Assembly: GCA_029983705.1 (NCBI GenBank)
Contig: JASBYZ010000030.1
Coordinates: forward strand, 1-15,889
From: Coriobacteriales bacterium
GTDB taxonomy: Bacteria > Actinomycetota > Coriobacteriia > Coriobacteriales > JAEZZM01
DNA length: 15,889 bases
Direction of reading: 5' to 3'
Shown: positions 14,713 to 15,889 of the stretch, in pieces
Layout of the letters: each line of letters begins with the position of its first letter
Position numbering within the stretch: the first letter of the stretch is position 1
Made by a program: the position numbers and the translations under genes
Notes under the pieces: model-generated
The model's database searches: none
Told to the model about the DNA's origin: nothing
What the model saw: only the letters and a program-made list of their open reading frames with translations

Positions 14713-15889
14713 GATCTGCATCTGCGCTCAAGTCAATAAACTGAGCATTATTGTAGTGAGTTAAGGCTACAAGACCAATCATCGCAGCATTATCTGTACA
14801 TGCAGCAAGTGGAGGGAAGGTAGTTCTAACGTCCATCTTCTCAAAGATCTTCTCATAGGCCGCTCTCAGAGATTTGTTAGCAGCTACTCCTCCACCCACA
14901 CAAATATCTTTTACTCCAGTTTCTTCTACCGCATGCTTTGCCTTTGCAACCTGAACATCTACCACCGCAGCTTGAAAACTAGCTGCTAAATCAGGGATGT
15001 TAATAGGACGCCCTGCCTGATTTTCTTGGTGGATATAGTTAACAACTGCGGTTTTAAGACCAGAGAGTGAAAACTCATAGCTGTGTGAATGAAGCATTGC
15101 ACGCGGAAAATCTATTGCCTCTGGATTTCCCTTTTCAGCAAACTTAGAAATAATTGGACCGCCTGGATAGCCAAGGCCAAGTGCCTTTGAAACCTTATCA
15201 AAAGCCTCTCCTACTGCATCATCCAAGGTTTGTCCGAGCACCTCATAGTTTCCCCAGTCTTTTACATAAACAAGCATGGTGTGTCCACCAGATACGATTG
15301 ATGCAATAAATGGTGGTTTTAGGTCTGGGGTTTCAAAGAGGTTAGCATAGAGATGTCCTTCGAGGTGGTTTACCCCAATAAGTTTAAGGGGGCTGCCAAA
15401 GACAAGGCCCTTAGCAAATGCCATACCCACCACGAGTGCACCTACAAGGCCTGGGCCTTGGGTGACCGCTACCGCATCAAGATGAGCGATAGACATCTGA
15501 GAGACATCAAGTGTTTGTGCGCTCTCTTCTAAACACGCCTCATATACGCCTACCAAAGCCTCTGTGTGCTTTCTTGATGCGATCTCTGGAACAACGCCTC
15601 CAAAGCGTGCGTGAAAATCTATTTGGCTTGCAACAATATTGGCTAATACCTTGCCCTCTTTGTTAATGATAGCCATAGCAGTCTCATCACAGCTTGACTC
15701 TATTGATAAGATGAGTGGGCGATCTTGTTCTATTCTAGCAAGCTCATCTTGACTGAGCTCTTTGTGCTCAAGCGGGTAGGCTCTTTTTGGCTGACGTGGC
15801 TCAGGTGTCTTTGTAGCAATATCAAGTTTAAGCGGAAGCTCAGCACGTAAAATTAAAGCAGACACATCCTGACCATAGTAATGTTTGCG
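14696..15889 (-). CDS. tsaD: RimI-TsaD fusion, C-terminal part: tRNA threonylcarbamoyladenosine transferase (partial)
   Basis: TsaD transfers threonylcarbamoyl from its adenylate to A37 of ANN-decoding tRNAs, with TsaB and TsaE. Numbering from the GTG at 15865, the TsaD core starts near residue 51 (LILSIESSCDET). RKHTE is at 98-102, the metal ligands are His167 and His171 (NHLEGHLYA) and Asp358 (CTDNAAM), and the SGGHT loop lies between them. The frame does not stop upstream of the GTG. It continues to the window edge with RKHYYGQD before VSALILRAEL, which matches the typical C-terminus of RimI GNAT acetyltransferases. The gene is therefore read as a RimI-TsaD fusion whose N-terminus lies outside the window, joined by a linker of about 40 residues. 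The 3' end overlaps the hydrogenase operon. Confidence 0.92.
   Translation of the reverse strand, partial: RKHYYGQDVSALILRAELPLKLDIATKTPEPRQPKRAYPLEHKELSQDELARIEQDRPLILSIESSCDETAMAIINKEGKVLANIVASQIDFHARFGGVVPEIASRKHTEALVGVYEACLEESAQTLDVSQMSIAHLDAVAVTQGPGLVGALVVGMAFAKGLVFGSPLKLIGVNHLEGHLYANLFETPDLKPPFIASIVSGGHTMLVYVKDWGNYEVLGQTLDDAVGEAFDKVSKALGLGYPGGPIISKFAEKGNPEAIDFPRAMLHSHSYEFSLSGLKTAVVNYIHQENQAGRPINIPDLAASFQAAVVDVQVAKAKHAVEETGVKDICVGGGVAANKSLRAAYEKIFEKMDVRTTFPPLAACTDNAAMIGLVALTHYNNAQFIDLSADADPNLSL

Noticed and set aside
15863..15865. GTG at 15865 as the start of a stand-alone tsaD
   Set aside because: No convincing ribosome binding site is seen, the frame stays open to the window edge, and the preceding residues look like the end of RimI.
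1..15889. CRISPR array, insertion sequence, prophage or toxin-antitoxin genes
   Set aside because: No regularly spaced repeats, transposase or integrase motifs, or small paired toxin-like genes were found.

Overview
The window looks like chromosome from an anaerobic member of the Coriobacteriia (Actinomycetota), perhaps a low-GC Atopobium-like lineage. The grounds are indirect. A Tat-exported FAD reductase sits next to a multi-membrane-span LuxR regulator, a pairing typical of that class. The tsaD reading frame continues into a RimI acetyltransferase. The groESL operon has an actinobacterial look, and base composition is moderately AT-rich. No rRNA, tRNA, transposase, CRISPR array or prophage gene was seen.

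Left part (1-3772): the last codons of an unidentified plus-strand gene and a hairpin terminator are followed by a minus-strand pair, a predicted lipoprotein FAD reductase (719-2272) and a beta-carbonic anhydrase (130-693) 25 bp downstream of it. The reductase is divergent from a membrane-bound LuxR-type regulator (2360-3772). Reductase and regulator are visibly more AT-rich than the rest of the window. Middle part (3857-9635): a large unidentified protein with a TPR-like C-terminus converges with an unusual multi-cluster iron-sulfur protein (6262-7557). Upstream of the latter lies the minus-strand groES-groEL operon, closed by a clear intrinsic terminator. No CIRCE element is visible before groES, only a short leader hairpin.

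Right part (about 9956-14712): a compact plus-strand group 1 [NiFe]-hydrogenase operon. It encodes a Tat-exported small subunit, a large subunit with a cleavable C-terminus, a cytochrome b anchor, the maturation endopeptidase and a one-domain HupH/HyaF-like protein. The first four genes are separated by 1 to 9 bp. Together they would oxidise periplasm-side H2 and pass electrons through cytochrome b to the quinone pool or to exported reductases such as the one at 719-2272; that last link is inference. The small subunit lacks the two extra cysteines of O2-tolerant hydrogenases. No hyp genes are present, so metal-centre assembly must be encoded elsewhere. The operon converges with, and overlaps by 17 bp, a minus-strand tsaD that runs off the right edge as the C-terminal part of a RimI-TsaD fusion.

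Most notable for follow-up: a perfect 14-bp inverted repeat inside the start of the hydrogenase protease gene, the half-size HupH-like protein, the hybrid iron-sulfur protein whose C-terminal ferredoxin retains exactly one of two clusters, the orphan 800-residue protein, and the reductase/LuxR pair.
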